Source of the DNA: Clostridiales bacterium
GTDB lineage: Bacteria; Bacillota; Clostridia; Oscillospirales; CAG-272
DNA length: 64,000 nt
Reading direction: 5' to 3'
Assembly: GCA_012727435.1 (NCBI GenBank)
Contig: JAAYHB010000021.1
Span: forward strand, 183,918-247,917
The position numbers and the translations under genes were made by a program. The number at the start of each line of letters is the position of its first letter. Position 1 is the stretch's first letter. Shown in pieces: positions 1 to 8,536 of this stretch. The notes beneath the pieces are model-generated. The model was given only the letters and a program-made list of their open reading frames with translations, did not search any database and was not told the origin of the DNA.

Positions 1-54
1 AGGTTTTCATCATGATTGACAAAAAGCATCTCGCGGTTTATATCACCAGAAAGC

Positions 55-88
55 AAAATCCCGCGCCGGGCACCCGGCGCGGGATTTT
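55..88. terminator. Intrinsic terminator after hsp20
   Basis: A perfect 16-bp stem (AAAATCCCGCGCCGGG and its complement) with a 2-nt centre lies just past the hsp20 stop codon. The A and T ends let it work in both directions. Bases 1-54 to its left hold nothing I recognise. Confidence 0.8.
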
Positions 89-92
89 GTGT

Positions 93-536
93 TTAGTCGA
101 TATCGATTCTTATTGATTTGTCGACCGTCTGTTTCTTCGGAACGGTTATCGTCAGCTCCCCGTTGTCGAGCTTTGCCTTGATCCCCTTGCCGTCGGCCTC
201 TGCAAGGTAGATGCTGCGCTGCATTGAGCAGATGCGCCGCTCCCTGTGCAGGTAGTTCTTCTTTTCTTTTTCGGTTTTTTCGTCCCTCGTGACAGAGATG
301 ACCAACCTGTTGTCGTCAAAGGACAGGTTGATTTCATTCTTTTTCACGCCGGGCAGCTCGGCTTCGATGATATAGTGGTCATCCTCTTCGCTAACGTCGA
401 CTTTGAAGGTGTCGCAGTCGAAACGCCTTCTGAAGGGCCAGTCCGAAAAGAAGTCGTCGATCATATTGTTGAAAAGCTCAAACTCCGGGAATCCCACGCT
501 CTTATTCCATCTGTTGAAAGGTACTAAAACTCCCAT
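93..536 (-). CDS. hsp20: Hsp20/alpha-crystallin family small heat shock protein
   Basis: ATP-independent holdase chaperone of the cytoplasm, 147 aa. The alpha-crystallin domain covers roughly residues 44-136 and shows ELPGVKKNEI near its start and the family signature LDNGELTITVPK near its end; the C-terminal tail is short. An upstream in-frame ATG at 557 would add seven residues. The ATG at 536 is chosen because AAAGGAG sits 8 nt before it and the longer start would lie inside the leader. It is monocistronic, with its own sigma-A-type promoter and a CIRCE operator between promoter and start, so HrcA control and heat induction are expected. Confidence 0.93.
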   Translation of the reverse strand: MGVLVPFNRWNKSVGFPEFELFNNMIDDFFSDWPFRRRFDCDTFKVDVSEEDDHYIIEAELPGVKKNEINLSFDDNRLVISVTRDEKTEKEKKNYLHRERRICSMQRSIYLAEADGKGIKAKLDNGELTITVPKKQTVDKSIRIDID

Positions 537-561
537 AACAACATCTCCTTTTCTCAATATT

Positions 562-588
562 TTAGCACTCTTGGTGAGTAAGTGCTAA
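562..588. promoter_or_regulatory. CIRCE operator (HrcA binding site)
   Basis: TTAGCACTC, a 9-nt spacer, then AAGTGCTAA. This matches the CIRCE consensus TTAGCACTC-N9-GAGTGCTAA at all but one base. It lies between the promoter and the start of hsp20, the normal place for HrcA repression. Confidence 0.9.
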
Positions 589-599
589 CTTCTGTTATA

Positions 600-628
600 A
601 ATATACTACATCAAAGCAGTTTTGTCAA
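600..628 (-). promoter_or_regulatory. Sigma-A-type promoter of hsp20
   Basis: On the minus strand: TTGACA (623-628), a 17-nt spacer, TATATT (600-605). The CIRCE element begins about 12 nt downstream. I see no confident plus-strand promoter for the cytochrome gene in the AT-rich stretch 629-815. Confidence 0.8.
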
Positions 629-828
629 TACTATTTTGAAAAAATTTTTAAACTTTTTTCAGTTTTCGGGCAAGAGTGCCAATTTTCTGTTGTGTTACGG
701 CATATATTTGCTATGGTTGTCTCCACGCCCGGACACCCTGTGTCTTCTTTTTATATTTTACACTCCCAAAGGATTTTATCCCCTGCCGCCGAATATAAAT
801 TATATCAGAAAAACAAGGAGGCTCGAGT

Positions 829-2106
829 TTGAAAAAACACAGGGTCATCATAATCAAAGGGAAGACGGTCCTGCTCGCCCTGCTCACCGCCATGGCGTGC
901 GCATTTTTCATCTCGGCGCTCTCAACTTATCTCTCACAGCCCGCCAAGTTCAAAAAAAGCAGCGCGGCCGGCGGTGATTATGTAATATTGGCGGCAAGCG
1001 AGCAGGGAATATATTTTTATCAGCGTGATTTTGACGCTTTTTTGCTGCTGCCGCCCGGGAATTCCTTTAGGGTACAGGTCTTCAGGCGAGCCGGCGGCGA
1101 GGTCGAGCTTGTCAATTCGGGGATTGACGTATACTACTCGATTGTCGACAACACCACCTCGGCGGATAAAATCAACTTCTGGGATTATGCGGCCTACTAC
1201 GGATATGACCTGGAGCCGGATATCGGCATTACCGGAAACGGCCTCTCGGGCAAAATGCAGCTCTCGGAGGACGGCAACTACTATGTGGCCACCGCAATAC
1301 CGCTGACCCCGTACAACGACGGCAGCAGGGTGGCCGACCCCTATCAGTTGGCGGTCATAACCGTGACCGACAGCCGGAGCGGAGAGATTCTCGCGCAAAT
1401 CGGCGACGTGGTCGTATCGGTATCCGACGAGCTCGGCTGCCAGAACTGCCACGGGACTGTCGACACCAACCTCAATATCCTCTCGGCGCATGACAGGATA
1501 TCGAATACCGATCTGCTCGAGCAGCTCTCGAACGGAATAAGGCATAAGTGCTCGGACTGCCACCGGGACAACGCGCTCGGCGAGCCGGGGATCCCGGGTG
1601 TTCCGCCGCTCTCGCAGGCTATACACCGGTTTCATGCCGACAGGATGCTGCCGCGCAGTGGTGTGCCTGAATGCTACAGGTGCCATCCAGGGCCGATAAC
1701 CCAGTTCTACCGCGGCGCCATGTACGTGGCGGGGATCAGCTGCACCAACTCCAATTGCCACGGCGACATGCTGAATGTGGCGCTGACTCAGGCGGTAGGC
1801 CGGCAGGCCTGGCTGAACGAACCCGACTGTTCCAACTGCCACCGCGAGGTGTACAGCGTAAATCAGGGAAAGCTCTACAGCGACTCGTATCTTCTGAACA
1901 GCCCCGACGAGGAGATGAACAATATAATCCTCTGCATTTCCTGCCACAACAGCGCCCACGCCGAATGGGTGTCGTCAAGAAACCTCGACAACCTGCTGCC
2001 TATAAGCCTTATGGGATATCCCGATTACATCAGGCGCTGTACGGTCTGCCACGGAGCCGGAGTCCTCGGCCGGGCGCATGCGTATTACATAGAAGAAACA
2101 AGGTAA
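829..2106 (+). CDS. Membrane-anchored or exported multihaem c-type cytochrome (seven haem motifs)
   Basis: 425 aa, TTG start at 829 with AGGAGG at 816-821. Residues 13-34 form an uncleaved-looking N-terminal membrane segment, so the rest should lie outside the cytoplasm. Residues ~45-200 are a haem-free domain with NFWDY and LTPYND segments; from memory this resembles an N-terminal domain of multihaem cytochromes from Geobacter and Anaeromyxobacter, which would need a search. The C-terminal half carries haem motifs at Cys204 (CQNCH), 241 (CSDCH), 282 (CYRCH), 305 (CTNSNCH, a CX4CH variant), 334 (CSNCH), 369 (CISCH) and 404 (CTVCH). The next gene, 14 nt on, is a CcmF-type haem lyase, so the pair looks self-sufficient for the ligation step. 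The role (electron transfer to or from an extracellular partner) is inference. Confidence 0.85.
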   Translation: MKKHRVIIIKGKTVLLALLTAMACAFFISALSTYLSQPAKFKKSSAAGGDYVILAASEQGIYFYQRDFDAFLLLPPGNSFRVQVFRRAGGEVELVNSGIDVYYSIVDNTTSADKINFWDYAAYYGYDLEPDIGITGNGLSGKMQLSEDGNYYVATAIPLTPYNDGSRVADPYQLAVITVTDSRSGEILAQIGDVVVSVSDELGCQNCHGTVDTNLNILSAHDRISNTDLLEQLSNGIRHKCSDCHRDNALGEPGIPGVPPLSQAIHRFHADRMLPRSGVPECYRCHPGPITQFYRGAMYVAGISCTNSNCHGDMLNVALTQAVGRQAWLNEPDCSNCHREVYSVNQGKLYSDSYLLNSPDEEMNNIILCISCHNSAHAEWVSSRNLDNLLPISLMGYPDYIRRCTVCHGAGVLGRAHAYYIEETR

Positions 2107-2120
2107 GGAGTCAAGTTAAA

Positions 2121-3815
2121 ATGAAAGGACTTGCCGTTTTTGAAAACCTGCTGCTCCCGGCGGCCGCCGGACTCTGCTTTGTCTGTGCGCTCTGGTCCTT
2201 CTTTCCGGGAAAGCAAAAAAACAGGACAAGAGCGCTGCCCTTTTTGTGGGGTGCGGCGACTCTGCTCGTCACACTGACGACGGCGCTGATGGTCTGCTAC
2301 CTTGTAACCGTTAACTGCGAATACGGCTATGTGTACAGCCATACCAGCCGGGACACCCGGCTGATTTACCGGATTTCTGCCCTGTGGTCGGGACAGGAGG
2401 GCTCTTTTCTGCTCTGGGCGCTGATTATGTGCCTGACCGGCATTGTCCTGCTCGGCAGCGGCGTACGGAATTTCGGGCGGAGCTTCGGGATTTTTTCTGT
2501 CGTGTGCGCTGTCCTTTTGGTTTTGTGCCAGATTTCGCAGCCCTTTGCCAGGCTCACGCCGGTGCCGGCCGACGGGCTGGGGCTGAATGCAGCGCTGCTT
2601 GACCCGTTTATGGTAATCCACCCGCCGCTGGTTTTTGTCGCCTACAGCGCCATGGCGGCCTTGTTTTCGCTTGCGGGCGCGCCAAAGGATGACAAGGCAA
2701 CGGCGGACAAGATACGGTTATGGACCCGGGTCGGCTGGTTTTTCCTCGGCATCGGGATTCTGAGCGGTAGCGTGTGGGCATACCGGGCGCTGGGCTGGGG
2801 CGGATACTGGGCATGGGACCCGATTGAAAACGCCGCGTTTGTCCCCTGGCTAATACTCACAGGATACCTGCACCAGAGAGACCTGTCGGGAAAAAATACG
2901 TGTGTCGTGCCCTTTTTGCTGGCGTGCGTCGGGGTTTTCCTGACGCGCAGCGGGATACTCGCCTCAATGTCGGCACACGCCTACACCGAGGGAGATATCC
3001 TGATTTCGGTCATTATCTCCTGTTCGGTGGTGAGCATTGCGGTATTTTTGTTAGTTTCTAAAATCAAAAAAGCCGATAAAAAGGAAACCGGCAAAAAAGC
3101 AAAAGCCGGCATCACCAAAATTTCGATATACATGATAAATACATATGCTGCGCTGGTTTTTCTCGGCACCGTCGCCCCGATTGTGCTGCGGACCACGACT
3201 CCGATGGCCTACTTCACAGCAATAAGTACCGCCTTTGCCCTCGCATATCCGGCGCTGCTGACGGCACGGGACTTTGCAATATTGAAGCGGCTGAATATCC
3301 CGATGATTCTCATCAGCGCGGCGCTCACCGCGGGTATTGCGGTACTCGTCCGCACAACCAACATTTTCTGGCTTTTTGTTATCTGGGCGGCGCTCATGCC
3401 TCTCTCTCTCTGGCTGGCAGACCGCTTCAGACAGTCGGACACGCGGTATTATCTGAGGCATCTGGGGGTTCTGCTCATAATTATCGGCACTATAGCGTCG
3501 ACTGCTTTTGCCGAGAATAAGTACGCCGTCGCCGAGTTTGACGGCAAAAACATCACGTTTGAGGGAGTGAGCATCAGCCGGGAAAAACTTTCGGAAAAGG
3601 AAATGATTATTATCACTCAGTTGCACCGGGATTTGATAATTCAAACCTCCCGGGTTCTGCCCTCGCCTACCGGCGGCCTTGTTGTCCACTATACCGAAAA
3701 GCCGCTGATTCTGTTGTTCTGGGTGGGGTGTGTCCTGGTGGTGATGCCGGTTTTTCAGCAGAAAACAAAAAAAGGAATGTCATACACAATAACTGCTTCT
3801 CACTCTTTGCCTTGA
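2121..3815 (+). CDS. CcmF/NrfE-type cytochrome c haem lyase subunit
   Basis: Polytopic membrane protein of 564 aa in the haem-handling family that attaches haem to CXXCH apocytochromes outside the membrane. The tryptophan-rich WWD-type motif reads WGGYWAWDPIENAAFVPWL, followed by a DSGxL-like segment LTRSGILASMS. The conserved HPPLVFVAYSAM histidine region precedes it. The ATG at 2121 is preceded by AAGGAG (2105-2110), which overlaps the cytochrome stop codon, so the two genes are translationally close. The length is near that of usual CcmF proteins (about 600-650 aa) but lacks some C-terminal sequence. No ccmA-E, ccmG/H or resA/B genes are in the window, so either they lie elsewhere or this is a reduced system. 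Confidence 0.88.
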   Translation: MKGLAVFENLLLPAAAGLCFVCALWSFFPGKQKNRTRALPFLWGAATLLVTLTTALMVCYLVTVNCEYGYVYSHTSRDTRLIYRISALWSGQEGSFLLWALIMCLTGIVLLGSGVRNFGRSFGIFSVVCAVLLVLCQISQPFARLTPVPADGLGLNAALLDPFMVIHPPLVFVAYSAMAALFSLAGAPKDDKATADKIRLWTRVGWFFLGIGILSGSVWAYRALGWGGYWAWDPIENAAFVPWLILTGYLHQRDLSGKNTCVVPFLLACVGVFLTRSGILASMSAHAYTEGDILISVIISCSVVSIAVFLLVSKIKKADKKETGKKAKAGITKISIYMINTYAALVFLGTVAPIVLRTTTPMAYFTAISTAFALAYPALLTARDFAILKRLNIPMILISAALTAGIAVLVRTTNIFWLFVIWAALMPLSLWLADRFRQSDTRYYLRHLGVLLIIIGTIASTAFAENKYAVAEFDGKNITFEGVSISREKLSEKEMIIITQLHRDLIIQTSRVLPSPTGGLVVHYTEKPLILLFWVGCVLVVMPVFQQKTKKGMSYTITASHSLP

Positions 3816-3875
3816 TAAAACTTTTATTCTGGTTCATTTGACGGGCGCTCGGTCCCTCTGCGCCGCGTCCGCTCG

Positions 3876-3893
3876 CGCGGGGCGGAGCCCCCG
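3876..3893. repeat. Short GC-rich intergenic repeat module
   Basis: GCGGGGCGGAGCCCCCG is a partial copy of the GGGGTGTGGGGCGGAGCCCC-type module seen in several other intergenic gaps of this window. It lies between the CcmF gene and znuC. Confidence 0.4.
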
Positions 3894-3926
3894 AAAAAGC
3901 GCTCCGTGCGGTGATTTTTTGAAATA

Positions 3927-3955
3927 TTGCATATCATGTAAAACTGTGATATAAT
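3927..3955 (+). promoter_or_regulatory. Promoter of the znuCB-chr operon
   Basis: TTGCAT (3927-3932), 17-nt spacer, TATAAT (3950-3955). Transcription should start near 3962. I see no convincing Zur or Fur palindrome over it. Confidence 0.65.
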
Positions 3956-4021
3956 ATTTATCATAAAATGTCAATTTCTCCGCCCATAAGGGCGAATTCT
4001 GTTGATGGGGCATGGCCGGAC

Positions 4022-4810
4022 ATGAGCGACACAGCTGTTCACATAGAAAATTTGTCGGTTTATTACGGGCATACAAAGGCGTTGTCGGATGTCTGCCTTG
4101 ACGTTGCTGCCGGCGAGTACCTTGGGATAATCGGGCCGAACGGCGGCGGCAAGACCACGCTGCTCAAAGCCATGTTGGGGCTGGTCGCTTACTGCGGGCG
4201 GGTGGAAATCTTCGGCGGACCGCCGCAGAAAAACCGGCCGCAGATCGGATATGTGCCGCAATTTTCGGCGGTCGACAGGCAGTTTCCGATAACCGTCTTT
4301 GAGGTGGTGCTGTCCGGCCGGCTTGACCCGGGGCTCAAGCCCTTTTACAGGTACAGCAAAAAGGACAAGCAGATAGCCGAGGAACTGCTCGGCCGGGTGG
4401 GGCTTGCCGACGTCGCGGGGCGCAGGCTATCGGAGCTCTCGGGCGGTCAGTTTCAGAAAACGCTGATAGCCAGAGCGCTTGCCCGAGAGCCGAAGCTGCT
4501 GCTGCTTGACGAGCCGACGGCAAGCGTCGACGCGGTATCCCGCCAGCAGATATTCGACCTTCTGGCCGAACTTAACCGCAACATGACAATAATCCTTGTC
4601 ACGCATGACCTTTTTGCCATCTCGTCACAGATAAGAAGGCTTGCCTGCCTGAGTGGCAGGCTTGTTTATCACGGCGAGCCCGAGCTGACCGACAGTATTG
4701 TCCAGAATCTTTACGGCTGCCCGGTTGACCTTATCGCACACGGCGTGCCCCACCGGGTACTCCGGGAACACGGGGAGGAATCAGTCAACGATGATTGCGG
4801 CCATATTTGA
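4022..4810 (+). CDS. znuC: Zinc/manganese-type ABC transporter ATP-binding protein
   Basis: ATPase of a metal-chelate-family importer, 262 aa from the ATG at 4022. Walker A is GPNGGGKTT, the Q-loop is in GYVPQFSAVD, the signature is LSGGQ followed by Walker B LLLLDEP and the switch His in VTHDL. The GGG in Walker A and the VPQ segment are typical of ZnuC/MntB proteins. An in-frame ATG at 3968 would add 18 residues without similarity, and it lies only about 6 nt from the predicted transcription start, so the downstream ATG is preferred; neither has a strong ribosome site. It overlaps znuB by 20 nt. The metal cannot be decided from sequence. Confidence 0.85.
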   Translation: MSDTAVHIENLSVYYGHTKALSDVCLDVAAGEYLGIIGPNGGGKTTLLKAMLGLVAYCGRVEIFGGPPQKNRPQIGYVPQFSAVDRQFPITVFEVVLSGRLDPGLKPFYRYSKKDKQIAEELLGRVGLADVAGRRLSELSGGQFQKTLIARALAREPKLLLLDEPTASVDAVSRQQIFDLLAELNRNMTIILVTHDLFAISSQIRRLACLSGRLVYHGEPELTDSIVQNLYGCPVDLIAHGVPHRVLREHGEESVNDDCGHI

Positions 4811-5642
4811 ATATCAGTTCCTCCAGCGGGCGCTGCTCGCCTGCCTGCTCGCGAGCATCGTATGCGGGATAATCGGGATTGTTATCATTGAAAAAAAGCT
4901 TGTCATGATGTGCGGCGGGATAGCCCACGCCTCCTACGGCGGCGTAGGTCTCGGCTTTTGGCTGGGCTTTGAGCCGATTCTCGGCGCTTTTGCCTTCTCG
5001 CTGCTCGCCGCACTCGGCATCGGATACTTAAGCCGCAGGGGCAGCGGCAAATCCGAGGTGCTCAGCGGACTGCTCTGGTCGCTCGGCATGGCGCTCGGCA
5101 TTGTCTTCATATCGCTGATGCCGGGCTATCCCCCGAATCTCGGCACATATCTCTTCGGCAACGTGCTCTCGGTGACAGGCCCAGAACTCACACTCACGCT
5201 CTGCCTCACGGTTGTCGTGCTGCTTGTCTTCATAATCTTCTATAACTACTGGAAGGCATACCTGTTCGACGAGGAATTCGCTGCGGTCGTCGGAGTGAAA
5301 TGTGCTCTGCTTGAATATCTGCTGCTTATTCTGGTGGCAATGGCGGTGGTGGTTCTTATCCGCGTCGTCGGGATAATACTGATACTGGCGCTCCTGCTCG
5401 CCCCCGCGGCCACGGCCGGGCTGCTCTCCTCCGACCTGAAAAACCGGATGATAATATCGGTGTTGCTGGGCTGGCTGTACTGTTTTCTCGGGCTGTGGAT
5501 TTCTTATGAAGCCGACATCGCCTCGGGCGCCTCAATTGTGATGGTTTCGGTGCTGTTCTACCTGCTTTATGCCGCGGTATGCGCTTTGCGAAACAAGACG
5601 GGGAACAGAAATAGCCCGGCGCAGGACGGTTCCGCCGGCTGA
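4791..5642 (+). CDS. znuB: Zinc/manganese-type ABC transporter permease
   Basis: Integral membrane subunit, 283 aa, of the ABC-3 (ZnuB/MntC) family with about eight hydrophobic segments. The family region CGGIAHASYGGVGLG near residues 40-55 and the LLLAPAATAGLLS region near residue 200 are both present. The ATG at 4791 has GGGGAGGA 11 nt upstream and lies inside the 3' end of znuC, so the two are translationally coupled. No substrate-binding lipoprotein (znuA) is adjacent, which is unusual for this system. The chromate-transporter pair begins 36 nt downstream and is probably on the same transcript. Confidence 0.88.
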   Translation: MIAAIFEYQFLQRALLACLLASIVCGIIGIVIIEKKLVMMCGGIAHASYGGVGLGFWLGFEPILGAFAFSLLAALGIGYLSRRGSGKSEVLSGLLWSLGMALGIVFISLMPGYPPNLGTYLFGNVLSVTGPELTLTLCLTVVVLLVFIIFYNYWKAYLFDEEFAAVVGVKCALLEYLLLILVAMAVVVLIRVVGIILILALLLAPAATAGLLSSDLKNRMIISVLLGWLYCFLGLWISYEADIASGASIVMVSVLFYLLYAAVCALRNKTGNRNSPAQDGSAG

Positions 5643-5678
5643 CGGGCGGGAAAGCAAAAAGACCTGAAAGGAAAACCC

Positions 5679-6248
5679 ATGAAAAGCAGGCTCAAAGATA
5701 TTTTTGTTTTGTTTATTACCTTCTTTAAAATCGGCGCCTTTACCTTCGGGGGCGGCTACGCCATGATTCCGATGATTGAGCGCGAAATTATCGAAAACCG
5801 CAAATATATAGATAAAAAAGATGTTTTGGATATAACCGCGGTCTCGGCCTCGATGCCCGGGGCTATCGCTATCAATATCGCCACCTTCATCGGCTACCGT
5901 GTTGCCGGCTATGCCGGCTCGGTCGCCTCTATACTCGGCTGCGTGCTGCCCTCGTTTTGCATAATTTATTCAATATCCTCGCTGCTGCGGCAGTTCGGAA
6001 ACATTGAGGTCGTGAAATTTGCCTTTGCCGGTGTCCGGGTGGCGGTGGTCGTGCTGATCTCAAAGGCGCTGCTCTCGCTCTGGAAGAAATCCCCCCGGGG
6101 GATACTGCCCTACATCATAATGGGCGCGGCCTTTGTCTGCGTTGCGGTCTTTGGAGTCAGCGCGATTTATGTCATCATCGCCGGGGCGGGTGTGGGGCTT
6201 GCCGCAAGCCTTATTGCCGCGCGGGGGAAGGAAGGCGGCGCACAGTGA
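5679..6248 (+). CDS. Chromate transporter family protein, first half-size subunit
   Basis: 189-aa single-domain CHR protein. The family N-terminal signature FFKIGAFTFGGGYAMIPMIE and the SASMPGAIAINIATFIGYR segment are clear, with about five to six membrane segments. Bacterial short CHR proteins are made as pairs that together equal one long ChrA; this one overlaps its partner by 4 nt. ATG 5679 follows GAAAGGA. The family name reflects chromate efflux in proteobacteria; in anaerobes the natural anion (sulfate, chromate or other) is unknown. Confidence 0.9.
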   Translation: MKSRLKDIFVLFITFFKIGAFTFGGGYAMIPMIEREIIENRKYIDKKDVLDITAVSASMPGAIAINIATFIGYRVAGYAGSVASILGCVLPSFCIIYSISSLLRQFGNIEVVKFAFAGVRVAVVVLISKALLSLWKKSPRGILPYIIMGAAFVCVAVFGVSAIYVIIAGAGVGLAASLIAARGKEGGAQ

Positions 6249-6817
6249 TTTATCTTGAGCTTATCTGGACATTTATGAAAATCGGCGCCTTCACCTTCGG
6301 CGGCGGGTATGCCATGATTCCGCTCATACAGTCGGAGGTTACCGCCCGCGGCTGGATGAGCACCGAGGAAATACTCAATTTCATAGCGGTCAGCGAGTCG
6401 ACGCCCGGCCCCTTTGCCATAAACATGGCGACCTATATCGGCAACGAGACCGCCGGGTTTTGGGGCGCGGTCTGCGCCACCTTCGCCGTGGTTCTGCCGT
6501 CGTTTGTCATTATTCTGATTATCGCCCGGGTTTACTCGGTCTTACAAACAAACAAATATGTAGCAGGCTGTATGTCGGGCATCAAGCCTGTGGTTATCGG
6601 GCTTATTGCCGGCGCTCTATATACAACCGCACAGGCAGTCTTTTTCCCGCAGGGGCTAAATCTCGGAATGTTTGCCGACACGGCCATATGGCTCTCGCTT
6701 GTAATACTGGCGCTTGACATTTTGCTTGCGGTGAAAAAAATCCACCCGATAACAATAATCGCGGTGTCTGCCGCCCTCGGAATTGCCTTCGGCTATGCCG
6801 ACAAGCTTTTAATTTAG
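6245..6817 (+). CDS. Chromate transporter family protein, second half-size subunit
   Basis: 190-aa partner of the preceding gene, with the same signature FMKIGAFTFGGGYAMIPLIQ and the SESTPGPFAINMATYIGNE segment. It starts with GTG at 6245, which overlaps the upstream stop codon (GTGA), preceded by GGAAGG. The two paralogues are expected to form the functional antiparallel pair in the membrane. I see no clear terminator behind it. Confidence 0.9.
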   Translation: MIYLELIWTFMKIGAFTFGGGYAMIPLIQSEVTARGWMSTEEILNFIAVSESTPGPFAINMATYIGNETAGFWGAVCATFAVVLPSFVIILIIARVYSVLQTNKYVAGCMSGIKPVVIGLIAGALYTTAQAVFFPQGLNLGMFADTAIWLSLVILALDILLAVKKIHPITIIAVSAALGIAFGYADKLLI

Positions 6818-6867
6818 CCTTTTATGCGCTCTCCGGCAATTTTGCATGATTCCAGCAATTATATGAC

Positions 6868-6896
6868 TTGAAAACCGAATAATAATGATTTATAAT
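6868..6896 (+). promoter_or_regulatory. Promoter of the solute-binding lipoprotein gene
   Basis: TTGAAA (6868-6873), 17-nt spacer, TATAAT (6891-6896). This leaves a leader of about 90 nt before the ATG at 6995; I found no known riboswitch in it. Confidence 0.7.
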
Positions 6897-6994
6897 TATG
6901 TATAAATCCGCCAAGAGAGGTTTTCCATATAATGCATAGTAAGGAGCAACCTATTGTCTGATTTCAGTCAAAATATCTAAGGAGGAGCGCTTAC

Positions 6995-8485
6995 ATGAAG
7001 AAAATAGTGGCAATCTTATTGTGCCTGATTCTTGTCATCCCGACAGCCGCCGGCTGCGCCCGGAATCCGGAAACTGGCACTCGGGACGACACCACAACCT
7101 CCGCAATACTTGATACCTCATCCCCCGATGACACCACAACCGAGACCGGGCTGGTTGAAGACGATTTGGGAGACGATATCGACTTCAACGGCGAGCCTGT
7201 CCGCATACTATACTGGTCAGACGTGCAGAACACCGAGTTTGAGGTCAAGGAGCTTACCGGGGACATCATTCAGGATGCAATTTTTGATCGGAACCGGGCA
7301 ATTGAGGAGCGTCTGGGAGTAAGCCTTGAGTGGACAGGCGTGCCCGGCAATTATGATAATCAGACCGGCTTTGTTTCGGAGGCCCAAAACGACGTGCTTG
7401 CCGGCGGCACGTCATACGACATTTTCGCGGGCTACAGCATGACTGCCGCAACTCTGGCGCTACGGGGCTGCACGCAGAACCTCTTAGCGCTCGACTTTCT
7501 GAATTTTGAAAAACCCTGGTGGCCCGACAGCCTGATTGAACAGTCGACAATTTCCGAGAAGCTTTTCTTCTGCTCGGGCGACATATCCTGCAACCTGCTT
7601 TACATGATGTATTCCGTCTACTTCAACCAGGACCTGATAACCAAATACAGCCTTGAAAACCCTTATGAACTGGTTTACGACAACAGATGGACTGTCGACA
7701 AACTGATCGAAATGAGCAAAGGCCTCTACGAGGACCTCAACGCAAATAACGCAAGCGACCAGAGCGATCTCTTCGGCCTTGTGACGATGAATGTCTTTTA
7801 CGACGCATTTTTCTGGGGCTCGGGGCTTACCGAAATCGAGAAGGATGCAAACGGCAAGCTGGTAATCTCCGAAAGCTGGGACAGCGAAAAGACACTCCGC
7901 CTTCTTGAAAAACTCTGCCCCTTTTTCCATGAGAGCGGCGACACCTTTACCACAAACGGCGCGGGTATACATGCGGTTTTCGGTGCGGGCAACTCGCTTT
8001 TTGCCCTGACCGAAGCACAGTACAGCTTAAAAGGCTTTAAGGCCTCGGGCGTGAACTACGGCGTGGTTCCGGTTCCGAAATACGATTCCAACCAGAAAAA
8101 CTATGTGACCATACTCTCATTCCCCTATACGATGTACTCGATTTCCTCGGTTACAAAAAAGGCTAATATTGCTTCGGCAGTGCTTGAGTGCTACGCATCG
8201 GAGTCCTACCGCAGGGTAACTCCGGCGGTTTTTGAGACTTCCTTCAAATACAAGTATTCGAGCGGCAGCGACGACGTCGTTATGTGGGATATTATCAGGG
8301 AGAGTGTTTCGTTTGAGTTGGGTAGGATATTTACCACAAGCCTGAACAACCTCAGTTACAGCCTCTTCCGCAACGCCGTAGTCAATAATTCGGCCGCGTC
8401 CTGGCCATCACAATTCAAAGCTAACAGAAAGGTTATCGAAAAGCTGATTGACGCTATACAGGATACAATAAGCTCGCTCGAATAA
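6995..8485 (+). CDS. Extracellular solute-binding lipoprotein (orphan)
   Basis: 496 aa. Signal peptide with lipobox TAAGC (Cys22) followed by a Thr/Asp-rich linker to about residue 65, then a globular domain that reads like a family-1 ABC solute-binding protein (NRAIEERLGVSLEW near residue 100 and SYDIFAGYSM near 140). ATG 6995 follows AAGGAGGAG. No permease or ATPase is adjacent, so its transporter must be elsewhere, or the protein has another surface role. The next gene is a second lipoprotein with a similar Thr/Glu-rich linker, 51 nt on and probably co-transcribed. The ligand is unknown; sugars or glycan fragments would fit the family. Confidence 0.75.
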   Translation: MKKIVAILLCLILVIPTAAGCARNPETGTRDDTTTSAILDTSSPDDTTTETGLVEDDLGDDIDFNGEPVRILYWSDVQNTEFEVKELTGDIIQDAIFDRNRAIEERLGVSLEWTGVPGNYDNQTGFVSEAQNDVLAGGTSYDIFAGYSMTAATLALRGCTQNLLALDFLNFEKPWWPDSLIEQSTISEKLFFCSGDISCNLLYMMYSVYFNQDLITKYSLENPYELVYDNRWTVDKLIEMSKGLYEDLNANNASDQSDLFGLVTMNVFYDAFFWGSGLTEIEKDANGKLVISESWDSEKTLRLLEKLCPFFHESGDTFTTNGAGIHAVFGAGNSLFALTEAQYSLKGFKASGVNYGVVPVPKYDSNQKNYVTILSFPYTMYSISSVTKKANIASAVLECYASESYRRVTPAVFETSFKYKYSSGSDDVVMWDIIRESVSFELGRIFTTSLNNLSYSLFRNAVVNNSAASWPSQFKANRKVIEKLIDAIQDTISSLE

Positions 8486-8536
8486 AATTATCATATACAA
8501 TGCCGGTCAAAACAACAGCAAGGAATAGTAGCAATT

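Noticed and set aside
1..54. Possible end of a gene entering from the left edge
   Set aside because: One plus-strand frame is open but shows nothing recognisable and reads through a strong terminator hairpin, so no gene is called.
582..977. 131-codon plus-strand ORF upstream of and overlapping the cytochrome gene
   Set aside because: It covers the hsp20 promoter and shifts frame across the cytochrome start; no similarity or ribosome site.
1671..2120. 150-codon N-terminal extension of the CcmF frame
   Set aside because: It overlaps the cytochrome gene in another frame, is rich in Arg and Pro, and lies ahead of a good ribosome site and ATG at 2121.
3968..4021. Longer znuC start at 3968
   Set aside because: It would begin about 6 nt after the predicted transcription start and add 18 residues unlike the family.
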